64,000 nucleotides of DNA from Ciona savignyi (GCA_000149265.1 CH003304.1:531070-595069); one strand, 5' to 3'. Shown: positions 51,201 to 61,706, numbered from the stretch's first letter. The notes: generated by a model not told the origin, from the sequence alone. A program made the numbers and translations.

Positions 51201-54200
51201 AGCTCATGCGATCGAGGAAAGACTTCACAAGAAAATGTCGGTGGGCCAGCTGCGAAGGATCAGCACAAAATTAGGTGACAATGCGATTTCAACTGCAAAG
51301 CTTCGAAGAATGTCTGTGTAAGTAACATGGCATTTATTTTGGGTGGTGTTTGTAGAGTAGAGTATGTATTCGTTTTAGTTTATTCATTTTTTTCTAAATA
51401 ACAGCAAATGAAACAAATTACAACATTATTGTCAGATTACCTCGTGCCCACCGTCAGGTAATTTGTTGTGTATGATTCACATGTTCCTTTAAATTGGTTA
51501 AAACCCATTAATCTGTTGGGTTCTGGCAATGTCCGTTAAGTGCCTGTTTTGTTACAAACTATTCTATTGAATTAGAATTCTGTTATATACTCTTCGGTTA
51601 AGAAATTGTTCCACAGACAACACCGTCGTTTGTCGAAAAGGAGTCAAACTCAGCAACAACCTGGCGTGTCTGGAATGTCAAATCAAGCTGCCTTACTCAG
51701 CGCAGAACTTAAGAATCAAGAACAAGATCCGGTTAGTAGTGACTCAGCGGTTTTCGTTTGTTATGGGGTGCACTGCGGTTTTTAAGATTGGCTCATGTAT
51801 TAGGTTTAGAAAAAAAAATACTTATTAAAATACACAAAATTAAATTATAGGAAGGGGCAAGCCAGACAAAGCAGTCGTTAGTGCACTTTCTGGAAAAAAA
51901 GTTTTTTAATAATTAGGAAAATACACGGAAATACAATGTGTGGCTGTAAAACCAAATGCTCCTATGTTCCTGCTGCATGTACTTAAGATTTAAATAAATC
52001 ATTTATAAATTAATAAATTACACCCATTTTATAAGGTATAAAGTATTAAAAAACACATTGGTGTTGGTACAACCCAATGATACTTGACGGTGGGCACACA
52101 AACTAATGATTATCACATTTAGTCCAACTGCATAGCTTGGTGGGTTATGTCCTTGGGCAAGCCATTTAGCGGACATTGCTTAAACCCAGCGGATAAATGG
52201 GTTCTACCAAATTTAAGGAACGTCTAAATCATACACAACGCACTACAATAGCTCCGGTAGCCCGACGATGGGCGCGAGGTGATCCAACGATTGCCTGTGT
52301 GTTAACCCCCTTGGTTTTCCCAATTACGGGAATAAACGTAAATTTCCTTTCTTATCCTCTCCTTTTACAATCTTTCATACATTGAGACATAAATAACCTG
52401 TTTCTCACTCTCCAGGATGATTACTACAGTGATGAGGACGACTTCTATGATGATGATGAAGATGATGTAGGGATGGATCGACTGGAAGAGGAAGGGGAGG
52501 AGATGTTGTACTGGCTGATCGATGGATCACTGGAAGATGGCGTTATCGAGTCAGTTTGCTCTAAATGTTGCGTCAACTTACATGGAAACGCGTGGATTTT
52601 ATTCAGATTACCTTTGTGTTTTATTTTCCGACCGCATAGCTTGGTGGATTAGTCCGTCGTCTTTCAGCTGAAGGATTGCTGGTTTGATACTGGTCGGTAG
52701 TTATTTGGTTGAGTACTTGCGAGAGCCACTTTCCATACATTGCCTAAACCCTTTGGATTAATGCTTTCTGCTTAATTAAAGAAACTTTAATCATACACAA
52801 CACACTGCAATAGCTACGGTATACCATTGGTGGGCGCTAAGTAATCTCATGATTGCCTGTGTGTTAACCCCCTTGGTTTTCCCATTCATGGATAAAAATG
52901 TTAATATCCTATCTTATTTTTATTAGAAATAAGTGTTGGATGGGTCTTTCAATTCTTGTGGGTTAAACAATCCACAGAGATTTCGGAAAAATTTTACAAC
53001 CTTTTTTCGAATCATGACTTATTTCTATCCAAGTTTCACCGTTTTTATTTTAAATTACCATCCAGGTATCTGGACAATGACGAACGTGATTTCTGGAAAT
53101 ATATGATTCAGGTTTACCTTCATCCAATTGATGAAAACAAGGATGAAAAGAAAAAGATTCAAAGTTAGTTTTTAACTTTCTATTCCCCGAATAGTCTAAG
53201 GGGTTAGGGTGGAAGTAATGAGCAGACAGGTACTAGGTTTATCTTTACCCTGACCACTTTGTACACAGTTGTGTGCTTGGGCATTTTGCAGACATTCCCT
53301 GGATGTAAATTAGGTAATTTTTAATATTTAAAAACACCATCTGATGGCTTAAATTACAGTTTTCAAACGGGCACATACTTTACTGAATCACATTTAGGCA
53401 AAAAAAGTTGTTGGATCAAAGCTAGCTAGTGGAATACGTATTTGGGCAAGGCACCAGACCTTCCCTAATCCAAGTAAATTAATTGGTTAGACCCAGTGGA
53501 TTATTTAATTGAACCTAGTGGGTTAATAAATTGAACCAAGTGAATTATTGGGTTAAACAGAGTGGATTAATACGTTAAACCCTTTAGGTAAATAATTAAA
53601 CCAAGTGGGTTAATAAATTGAACGCAGTGGATTAATGGGTTAAACACAGTGGATTCAACCTTTAAGGAGGATTTTCGTGCCAACATGAATTCAAATAAAA
53701 AATAACCTATTTCCCAGACGACCTGAGAGATCTTCGTAACAAAATGACCGGAGCATACTTTCTCGCGAACGCACTTTGGCTTGTCCTCAACTTTGCCCTC
53801 CAACTCACCATCACTGATATCTCTATCTCATTTTGGATCAACGGAATGTTAATGAGTGTATGCCATCTTTTAATTAATCATGGTCTTCACATTGAAACTT
53901 TCTGAAGTGTAGCTTTTTTTACTTTTCGCATTTTTTAGAACTTCAAAAAATTTTAATTTTTTTTAAAATTTTTACATGTTTAAACGCTAAAGTTATTGGC
54001 TTTGGTTAATAATCTTTAGTTAATAACAAAGAATTGATAACATTTTTACAACGTCATATTTTACAACCACCAATTTTTTCAGGTCAACCCAGTTTCCTTC
54101 TTTTTCCTTCTCTTCTTTCTGGTGATTCTGCTTATTCAATTCACCTGCATGCTTGCACACAGGTTGGTGATTTACATCTATCCATAACATAGGATAGAAT

Positions 54201-57200
54201 ATTCATGTTTATCTCTGTGAATGGGAAAACTAGGGTGTTAACACACTGGCACGGACAATCGCCAGATCGCCTCGCACCCACCGTCGGGTTACCAGAGCTA
54301 TTGCAGTGTATTGTGTATGATTCAAACGTTCCTTTAATTTAGTAGAGCCCATCAATCTGCTGGATTAAGGCAATGTCCGTTAGTGCCTTGCCCAAGGACA
54401 CAACCAACTAGCTAGCCATTAGTTTCAAACCAGCAACCCTATGTTTGCAAGGCAACGAACGCACTAATCCACCAAGCTATGCACTTGTACATACATCCAA
54501 TGAAACCTTCCTGGTCCCATGGCTAACATGGACCTGCCCATACTAATGTAATGTTTACTCTTATTGTTAGTGAAACACAGAGAGTGTAACAACACAGGTA
54601 ATACCGGTTTTTACTATCAGGTTACAGGACTGATTAGTTTAACTAAAAAATATAATAGTTTTAAGTGACATATACTAAGTGCCTTGTCCAAGGACAAAAT
54701 TGCTGAGGCAGAGGCTGATTTTAATCTAACAACCTTTCGGCTGATGGCCTATGCTCTAGCTGAGTAAGCAAGCCGTAATGATAAGTGTTTGATAGGGCAA
54801 GACACTTCATCGACATTGCTCTATTTCAGTGTAATCTGCTGAACAAAAAAAAACACTGTATTCCCTTCTCCTAATATTCACAACTTGTTTGACCTTGGTG
54901 GGTTAGTTCACCTTTTAGCCGAAGAGTTGTAGATTCAAAACTGGCTGCTAGCTAGGTTGTAATCTTGGACAAACCAGTAACGGACATGGCCTGGGCCTAA
55001 TGAATTGATGGGTTTTACAAATTAAAGAAACATATTATTTATACACAACTGACTAATATAGCTCCTGTAATCTGACGATAAGTAGAGGTGATCTAACAAA
55101 TGCCGTGTGTAAACGCCCCTAGCATTTTCCCATTCACAGGGATAAACATAAATATTCTTGCCCTGCTGATTTCTGTACACGTTATAACCCCATCTAACCA
55201 TGTACAGGTGGTCAACTGCTTTGCACTTGCTCTCTGTTACATCACTTAAATGGAAGGACCAAAGAGATGGATTTGTAAACGTCAAGCAGAAGGATGTAAG
55301 CTATTTTAAATTAATATCTTTAAATGGTGTTTTTCTTAGTGATATTTATTACAGTAAGAACCAAGGTATTTATCCTACATGATCTGGACCCACTGTATTA
55401 AGGATGTTTACTAATCTGAGAGAGTTAAACACAGTTCGAGTTATACACAGCACACTGCAATACCTTTCATAACCCATCAGTGGAAACAATGTTATCCAAC
55501 GATTGCCTGTGTGATAACTCATCCGATTTTTCATTCACGGTAATAAAACGTGAATATCCAATACATCCCAGCAAGCGACTGGTCTCTATCCCACAACCTT
55601 TCGACTGCCGACAGACTGCTAATACCAAACGAACTAACTGGCATTGCCTTGACTTGCTGTATTAGATTGAACGTGCCGATCAGAAGCAGAAAATAAGAAA
55701 AGCCCGCGGAAACGGAGTGACCAGTCCCGGTATAAGCACGGATGTCTTGGATAGAGATATACCAGATGACGTGGCTAACTTTATGTATAACAGGTTGGTA
55801 TATGGGAAGCTTTATTTGGCTGGTGTCGGTTAGTTTATTATCAGCCAAAAACCATATTTTAATGGAAAAGGCGTTGTATAAGAAACGAGATGCTGGCCGT
55901 TTGTGTTCTTTAGGCAAGGACTTCGCATATGTTGTGTGAACCCAGTGGATTAATGGGTTAAACCGGAAAAATAAAAACGTCTAAATCGAATCCAGCACGT
56001 TGCAAAAGTGTAAGAACTCCATGTGTTTTGCTACTCATTGGGATAAACATGAAAAACCTATCATATCAGTACGACATATTAGTCTGGTAGGTTAGTGCAT
56101 CGCCTTTCAGGAAAGGGTTGCAGGTACAAAACTGGGTTGATAGCTAGTCGGCTGTGTCCTTGGGCAGAGTATTTAACAAACATTGCCTAAACCCAGCTGA
56201 TTAATGGTTTCTACTAAATTAAAGGAACGTGTAAATCATGCACAACATACTGCAATAGCTCCGGTAACCCGACGGTGGGCGCAAGGTAATCTGACGATTG
56301 CCCGTGTGTTAACACCCTTGGTTTATTTATTCACGGAGATAAATATAAATATCCTATCCTATCTATACTTCGATTTTTAAATACATCCGCTTACTTTAAT
56401 TAATGCTCAACAGCGGTGAGATAAACCCCACGTATAACAACGTTGAAAAAGAGATAGACCTCTGCAACTCGTCCGACAACGACTCCTCGGAACAAGACGG
56501 GACTTACGAGAGCATTTCGTACAACAACCAACCTAGCTCGCCACGATCGGGACTTTTTACTGGGAAACCTGGCAAGGGAAAGTAAGTCGTGTTTGTAGAA
56601 TAGTTGTGTGGCGAATGATTAACGTTGCCGATTCAAATAACGACTTTTGTTTCTTAGTCACAAACCCATCATGGGTAGAATAGGATATTCATGTTTATCC
56701 CTGTAAATAATAAAATTAAGGGAGTTAACACATGGGCGATCTTCAGATTACCTTGCGCCCATCGTCGGGTAATCGGAGCTTTTGCAGTGTGTTCTGTAAG
56801 ATTCACACGTTTCTTAAATTTTAGTAAAACTTATTAATCCGCTGAGTTCACGCAATGTCCGTTAAGTGCCTTGCCCAAGGACACAACCGACATTTATGCA
56901 GGATGAACGTTTTTCTATAATAAACATATAATACACATCGTCAATTTTGTTTAACATTTTCCCACAAAATATTAAGTTGGTTCTTCCGTTGTACATTGTT
57001 TAATCACAGCCCGCGCATCATCCTATTTAATAAGTCTCAGAATTCAACCTTGTAACCATCCAACCTCCTTCCAGCTTCTACGGATCCACCGCTCTCGCTG
57101 CAAAGACGAACTCCGCCTTCGAGCTGGACTTATACCCAGACTCGTCTTCCCAGAAAGATCTGATCCCCCAGGCGCCCAGCAAGCCCAGCATCCCGGCCCC

Positions 57201-57288
57201 AGTTCACCAGACAGTCGACGAGGGTAAACACCAGAAACACGCTCACTTCGCAACTCTCTCGGACGATGAAGGAAACACCTCGTTTTAA
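29985..57288 (+). CDS. CHS: Chitin synthase, complete, 30 coding exons
   Basis: Membrane glycosyltransferase polymerising UDP-GlcNAc into chitin. Exons: 29985-30221, 31515-31730, 32462-32695, 33779-33884, 34199-34538, 34921-35147, 35530-35728, 36095-36247, 36759-36905, 37246-37419, 38085-38219, 40598-40806, 41618-41824, 42949-43072, 44275-44377, 44610-44777, 47368-47455, 49290-49443, 50212-50302, 50481-50760, 51182-51317, 51617-51731, 52416-52549, 53066-53163, 53718-53857, 54083-54162, 55208-55295, 55666-55793, 56414-56581, 57075-57288. They sum to 4,893 nt (1,630 aa plus stop) with agreeing phases at every junction, a normal length for animal chitin synthases. Motifs in order: CATMWHE (about 600), DGDVD (759), EDRW (863), QRRRW (900), WGTRE (1083). 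The first in-frame ATG is 29985; a TAA at 29925 followed by an acceptor-like cag (29928-29930) suggests a 5' exon or a trans-spliced leader. I find no clear AATAAA soon after the stop. Confidence 0.95.
30408..30618 (+). mobile_element. CHS: SINE, 5'-truncated, in CHS intron 1
   Basis: Sense copy starting at CGCTAGCTAGTCGG, ending at AATATCCTATCG. Confidence 0.78.
31978..32284 (-). mobile_element. CHS: tRNA-derived SINE in CHS intron 2
   Basis: Inverted copy, tail ggataggataggatattc at 31979, head near 32284 (gccaacgggccgg). Confidence 0.85.
34625..34784. mobile_element. hAT-like MITE in CHS intron 5
   Basis: 160 bp with ends CAGGGATGGGCAAC and GTTGCCTATGCCTG; flanking 8-bp duplication CGTTATAC/AGTTATAC (7 of 8). 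Confidence 0.8.
35757..35998 (-). mobile_element. CHS: Degraded SINE in CHS intron 7
   Basis: Inverted copy whose tail starts about 29 bp after the exon 7 donor. Confidence 0.7.
36480..36735 (+). mobile_element. CHS: SINE in CHS intron 8
   Basis: Sense copy whose ATCCTATCCTATTTTC tail ends about 24 bp before the exon 9 acceptor. Its body starts with two partial repeats of the CCCAGTGGATT segment. Confidence 0.8.
36759..44377 (+). CDS. CHS: CHS exons 9-15: catalytic glycosyltransferase core
   Basis: Residues 571-937. Exon 9 opens with a basic Ser/Arg run (SSSRSMRRRSSRRL), a possible phosphorylation or interaction patch, before LFLCATMWHE. Exon 10 carries DKDQ...DYYNFQVHVMFDDA. Exon 12 has RKRWSQ and the metal/UDP-binding DGDVD at 759-763. 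Exon 13 has the GHWLQK...CSPGCFS stretch. Exon 14 has EDRWLC and the product-binding QRRRW, split by the exon 14/15 junction. All key family residues are present, so the enzyme should be active. Confidence 0.95.
39260..39824. mobile_element. hAT-like MITE in CHS intron 11
   Basis: 565 bp, starts CAGGGGCATGTAACATACGG, ends TTGCACGCCCCTG; flanking CCCTAAAC/CCTTAAAC (7 of 8). Confidence 0.8.
40180..40465 (-). mobile_element. CHS: Degraded SINE in CHS intron 11
   Basis: Inverted, diverged copy. One of the few whose head, not tail, faces the nearer exon (exon 12). Confidence 0.65.
40935..41222 (+). mobile_element. CHS: SINE in CHS intron 12
   Basis: Sense copy with a good head (gccggttattctggcattta) and tail (attctatcctagcctag); its head faces exon 12. 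Confidence 0.85.
41864..42265. mobile_element. CHS: Two facing SINE fragments in CHS intron 13
   Basis: An inverted fragment (41864-42060) and a sense fragment (42060-42265) meet head to head, so both tails point outward, the left one about 40 bp from exon 13. Confidence 0.7.
43170..43385 (+). mobile_element. CHS: SINE in CHS intron 14
   Basis: Sense copy with an internal gap after the head. A partial sense copy (44085-44255) lies just before exon 15. Confidence 0.8.
44610..57288 (+). CDS. CHS: CHS exons 16-30: post-catalytic membrane bundle and C-terminal region
   Basis: Residues 938-1630. Exons 16-18 encode five to six hydrophobic helices that form the extrusion path, ending in WGTRE (exon 19). 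Exon 20 holds a small Cys-rich stretch (CGLGNMCQCALC). Exons 21-22 form a charged helical region. Exon 23 is strikingly acidic (DEDDFYDDDEDD) and then WLIDGSL. Exons 25-27 add further membrane helices. Exons 28-30 form a long cytosolic, Ser/Asp/Pro-rich tail ending NTSF. Confidence 0.92.
45814..46091. mobile_element. hAT-like MITE in CHS intron 16
   Basis: 278 bp, starts CAGGGGTCGGCAACCT, ends GGTTGCTGACCCCAG; flanking GTATAAAG/GTTTAAAG (7 of 8). Confidence 0.8.
46134..46435 (+). mobile_element. tRNA-derived SINE, best full-length copy
   Basis: The head CCGGCCCGGTGGTCTAGCGG resembles a tRNA with an A box (TGGTCTAGCGG); a weaker B box (ggttgcaggtgcgaaac) follows. The body runs through CTAGCTAGTC, CACAACACACTGCAATAGC and CGATTGTCCGTGTG, and the tail is ATCCT repeated. 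Sits in CHS intron 16. Many other copies in the window share this layout; it may be the composite SINE family described for Ciona, which I cannot confirm. Confidence 0.9.
46740..47053. mobile_element. Degraded hAT-like MITE in CHS intron 16
   Basis: About 314 bp, starts CAGTGCTCCACAACCAGTGT and ends GGTTGCAGATCACTG; flanking 8-mers match at only 5 positions, so this one is older. Confidence 0.6.
52130..52362 (+). mobile_element. CHS: SINE in CHS intron 22
   Basis: Sense copy lacking the first part of the head, tail about 50 bp before the exon 23 acceptor. A fragment of the same family precedes exon 21 (50983-51085). Confidence 0.8.
52628..52920 (+). mobile_element. CHS: SINE in CHS intron 23
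   Basis: Sense, diverged full-length copy filling most of the intron. Confidence 0.78.
53470..53655. repeat. CHS: Minisatellite derived from SINE sequence, CHS intron 24
   Basis: About seven to eight imperfect units of roughly 22-24 bp (gaacccagtggattaatggg-like). The unit matches the GAACCCAGCGGATTAATGGG segment of the SINE body. Confidence 0.78.
54187..54485 (-). mobile_element. CHS: SINE in CHS intron 26
   Basis: Inverted copy, tail about 27 bp after the exon 26 donor. The same intron ends with a sense copy (54890-55165), so the two tails face the two flanking exons. Confidence 0.82.
54890..55165 (+). mobile_element. CHS: SINE before CHS exon 27
   Basis: Sense copy, tail ending about 40 bp before the acceptor. 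Diverged head (ccttggtgggttagttcacc). Confidence 0.78.
56080..56368 (+). mobile_element. CHS: SINE before CHS exon 29
   Basis: Sense, near full-length copy; tail (atcctatcctatc) ends about 48 bp before the exon 29 acceptor. An older partial copy lies just upstream at 55925-56070. Confidence 0.85.
56676..56895 (-). mobile_element. CHS: SINE after CHS exon 29
   Basis: Inverted copy with tail about 95 bp after the exon 29 donor and head truncated near the CGACATTTATG point. Confidence 0.8.
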
Positions 57289-58429
57289 AGAAATTTTGAA
57301 ATCTTTTTATTTCCGCACTTCATATATATATTTTGCGATTTTACTCGTCATAATTTTACTGAAACCATAAAATCACAGTGTTTTAGTCTGTATGTATTAC
57401 TGAAATTTTGTATAAACATAAGCGTATATATGACTTTTTTAAAGTATTTAATAATTATCATTTTGCCATTTGTGTTTTCGTGTACAAAATACCCCATCCT
57501 AGTTAGTTAATACCGTCTTGTTATTCCTTGGCCATAATAATCTCGCCCCATTGCCTTTACTGACATGTATTCAAGCCCTGTTGTCTAGTTTGTATATATT
57601 GAGTAAAACAGATGTGTAAAATCTCTCGTACCTTCATAATCGATATCTCGATCAGTAGAGAAATACAGTTCACAAGCTTACGCGGCGGACACTGTCTATA
57701 GCAGCTAATGGTGGTTATTTTGAACGACGAGTTTTTTTACGTTGAAATTAGCTATAAATTCCTGTATTTCCAGCTAGTTTAGTTTAATTTTAGTTTATTA
57801 ATTATTGGCCCCAGTATTAAATAATGTCAAATGAAGCAAATTACGACTCAGACACAGAAATATATGGCGAAACGAAAAGTTATTTAAACACGTCATATGA
57901 AAAAAGGATATAAACCTTATAGTTCTAAAGCAAGGTCTTCTGCAAATTAGGCCGAACTTGAAACAGAATTTGATTAATCAAATTTTGACAAAGCTTATAT
58001 TTGGAATTTTGTACTACAGTCTTACTAACTTTTAAGATTTTTGTTTTCAAGTGTCAGCCCAGTTTTGAACATCGTTTGGGTGTTTTGTCCCGTTGCGAGA
58101 GAACAAGGAACGTATATATAGCCTATATGCTTGATTAAAGTGGATATGAATAAATATACCAAATGAACAGGAAATATACTAATCCCAGCTGCTTATCCTG
58201 ATAAAATAAATGACCATAAAGATAAGAAACAGTTGATGATTTTAACACCCTGCATAAATGAGAATAAAAAATTGCATAATCTAATTTTAGAGTTGGCTTC
58301 CACAATTTAGTTGTCAGGAATTGTCGATCTATTTTCGCTTAAAAACAGGACTGGATTAACAGAATACTTAACTTTGATGTTAAAGAATGACAACGGTTTA
58401 GGACGTAGATCAAACGCTTGCTATTAAGA
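57289..58429. other. CHS to GABBR1 intergenic region
   Basis: No gene seen. It contains CHS 3'-UTR sequence and, at about 57775-57845, one copy of a roughly 60-bp dispersed repeat (tagtttattaattattggcc...) also seen at 1355, 14180, 20205 and 51372. Confidence 0.5.
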
Positions 58430-59724
58430 ATGTTATTCATTTGGATATTACTGCAAGCCGCCCAACTAGTTCAACCCGAAACTGACATTTTCGTTGGTAA
58501 ATATTTGGTTTATCATTATCCTTACCACTACACACTTCTCGGTTTTACAATATTAGACCAGCGGTTAAATTACAAGGTCTAGGATAATGCAAATAATGAA
58601 CCAAAAGTCTTATTTATTAAAAAAACGTTTTTTATTGTGCTCTTTTTGGAAAATATCCTTTAAATAAACATAATTGGCGTTTAGTTGAAGCAAGTCGACA
58701 GTGTATGCGCAGAGATATGTTTTTACATTAGTCGAATACTTTATACGCAGCCATTCACGACATGTTTAAGTGATTCCCCGCACGTACAGCACCTAAATGT
58801 TACAACAACAAAAATCCGATTCACACTGTCCTGACAAAAAGAAAAGAACATGGTTTGCTACATCTAATTTTATTTGGATTTGAAGGCTGTTTAAAATACA
58901 GTTTAATTGCAAGAACTTGTTTAGGGTCAAACGAGTCAACTGTGCTTGTAAATCCTCATTTGTTTGCCGGCTGCTGCAATTCCCAACTACACATTCAATG
59001 ATTTACGAAAAGCATATTGATTTGTATTGACCCAGTTGTGTACTACAGGGGGCATATTCCCGATGTCAGGAGGGTGGTCAGGCGGCCAGGCTTGCTACCC
59101 TGCTGCAAAGATGGCGGTCGATGACGTGAACAGCAGAGATGATATTCTTCCTGGCTACAAAATCAACCTTGTCAAAAAAGACAGCAAGGTGGTTTTCATT
59201 TGATAACTATAGGACAACCTTCACCCATAATAGCGATATGTTACATGTATAAATAACAACGTTTAACTGATTTCTCTACGGACATCATGTTAGATTTTAC
59301 TAATTGCTCTTTGGGAATCGTATTAAAATGTACTGATAGATATGTAAGCATCGTGTTAAAATGTACTGATTGGTATGTAAGCACCGTATTAAAATGCACT
59401 GATTGATATGTTGTTATTAGGTTGTGCATCATATTTAAGCTTTAAGCTTTGCATTCCATAAGTTGACTATATTAGGTTTCCCATACAGCCAACTGCTGCG
59501 AGTGCATGAATTATTGATTCCCTGTTTAACCGCACTAGCTTAACATTATCCCAGTGCGACGCAGGCCTCGGAACTCGTAAATTTTACGACCTTCTGCAAG
59601 ACCAGCGGATATTCACACTGCTCACGGGCTGCAGCAGCGTGTCTACTCCAATTGCTGAGTCAGCGTATTTGTGGAACGTGAATGTACTGGCTTATGGCGC
59701 GAGTTCGCCTGCTCTATCGAACAG
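58430..59724 (+). CDS. GABBR1: GABA-B receptor subunit 1, first three coding exons (3' end outside window)
   Basis: Exons 58430-58496, 59049-59188 and 59555-59724, phases 1, 0 and 2, all with GT/AG borders. Exon 1 encodes a signal peptide ([16 protein letters not shown]). Exons 2-3 encode the start of the Venus-flytrap ligand domain: [54 protein letters not shown]. The Trp of GGW, the Ser of GCSS and the Gly/Ser of YGASS match positions that contact GABA in the mammalian GB1 subunit (from memory of the structure), so ligand binding is probably kept; this separates it from subunit 2. No sushi domains precede the domain, as in the short GB1b-type isoform, though another promoter outside this part could add them. 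The remaining exons are beyond the right edge. Confidence 0.9.
59317..59415. repeat. 33-bp tandem repeat, three copies
   Basis: Three units (atcgtattaaaatgtactga...) in GABBR1 intron 2. Confidence 0.88.
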
Positions 59725-59752
59725 GTAAACAAAATTGCCAAAATTGTTTAAT

Positions 59753-60000
59753 TGGATAGAATATTCACGTTTTATCCTCGTAAATTGTAAAGAGGGGTTA
59801 ATACGGGTTACCGATACTATTGCAGTGTGTTGTGTATGATTCATATGTTCCGTCAGGTTAGTACAACTCATTAATCTTCTGGGGTGACCGCTAAGTTCAT
59901 TGGGGACAACGGTCCAGTAAAGAAAACAACCGTTGGTTTTAATCGGACGGTGTTTTAAATGCATGCGAACATACGCCAATCTTACCGATTAAGCTAAACG
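59753..60000 (-). mobile_element. Degraded SINE in GABBR1 intron 3
   Basis: Inverted copy, tail ggatagaatattcacg starts about 29 bp after the exon 3 donor. Confidence 0.7.
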
Positions 60001-60739
60001 GTGGGACTTAATGTATAAGTTAACAAAATTATCCTGTAAAGCACACGGTTTACTGCTAAGCCGTGTTCACACCCGTTCAGACACAAGAAAATGAGAAACG
60101 ACTGGTGCGTTCGCTGTGTTGCGAGTGTGTGTCGACCCGGAATTGCATGCCATATGCTTGTGTATTTATTCTACGAAGGAATCCAATAGTAAAAATGCCG
60201 TTAACGAACAAGTACGGACCCGTATGACCTGCGGTCTTTGATACAGCGATTATTTATAATCGAATATTGATCACTTAACAGACCAATCGAATACTAATCA
60301 CTTATAGATTGAAGTTGTTTAACAGAACATTCTTTAGGTACGCGATATTTATCTGTAGGTTATTTACAGAGAACGCTGATTGTTTAATGTAACAAAATAT
60401 AAACAAACATAATCTGTCAGTAATATTCAAATGAAGGTTTATTTATAATTGCCTTGGTAATAAAAATAATACACATTTTGCTGCAAAGCATGTCAAGTTC
60501 TGATTCAAATAGATTCATGGTAGACTTATCTGTTGCATCTTCTTTGTGGTATATAGGCTACAGTGTCACCCACAGTATAACAGTGAAACTTTGGCAGACA
60601 GTAGACTCCCAACACGCATCAACCAATAGAGTGTACCATAATATACCAAATAGATACACTGTTTGAATTTGTAGTATATATGCTAAATGTAGTGGAAACA
60701 TTGCCTTAGAGTTTTAACTTAAACCACTTGGTTCAGAAT

Positions 60740-61135
60740 CCTTCTTTAATCGGGCCAATGTTTTGAATCCGTAATGGGCTTAGGTGCGTCTCTAAATGTG
60801 TTTTAATAAAGAATTGATATGTTAACCTGTCGCGTTAACCATTCGACCACAAGGCCGTATGGGTGGATTTTTTATTTTTTTACCAGGGCTTAGTTTCGAA
60901 CCCATAACGGGTTCGTTGCTAAGACCGTTTTTTTGTATAAAAGTCGGTATGTGTTTCGGTCGTGTTAACCATTCAGTCACACGACCGTACAGTATAGGTG
61001 GATTTTTTTTTTTTTTTTTTTTTACCGAGCCAAGTTTCGAATGGGCTCGTCACCAGAACCGTTTTTTTGTATAAGAGTAGGTATATGTATCGGTCATGTT
61101 AACCATTCGGCCACACGACCGTACCAGTATGGGTG
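60740..61135 (-). repeat. Three-copy array of a short tRNA-like repeat
   Basis: Three head-to-tail, inverted copies of a roughly 125-bp unit separated by a TATGGGTGGATTT spacer and T runs. Each unit, read on the minus strand, has a tRNA-like A box (TGTGGCCGAATGGTTAAC), a CGGTCG...CGACCG stem around it, and a B box (GGGTTCGAAAC). In GABBR1 intron 3. Confidence 0.82.
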
Positions 61136-61416
61136 GATTTAGACTAATCGACTAGCAACTTGGTTCGAGTACGCCACCTGTTGACTGACGTTTCGACACG
61201 CTACTAATGAACTAAGAAGTTGGAAATTACCAACTTTTGACACCTCTCATTTTATGCTGATTTGGTTTTGTTTAAAGTAGAAAATAGCAATAAAACATTA
61301 TGCACCGATTACCTTGCGAGTCGTATTTTTTAACGTGTGTAGCCTATTGATTTCATGCAAAGAATTGCATATCTAACACGCAAATAGCATACACTTCATG
61401 TCTAAATAATTATATT

Positions 61417-61706
61417 AGGATATTCATGTTTATCCCCGTGAATGGGAAAACCTAGGGGGTTATCACACGGGCAATCGTCAGATCACCTCGCGCCCATCGT
61501 CGGGTTACCTGAGCTATTGCAGTGTGTTGTATATGATAGACACTTATTTCCTTCAATTTGGTAGAACCCATTAATCCGCTGGGTTCAGGCAATGTCCGTA
61601 AAGTGCCTTGCCCAAGGACACAACCGACTAGCTAGCGACCAGTTTCGCACCTGCAACCTTTCGATTGAAGAGCGACGCACTTAACCGCTAGACCAGCGGG
61701 CCGGAC
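61417..61706 (-). mobile_element. tRNA-derived SINE, full-length
   Basis: Inverted copy with tail at 61417 (ggatattcatgtttatcc) and head ending CCAGCGGGCCGG. Inside GABBR1 intron 3. Confidence 0.9.
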
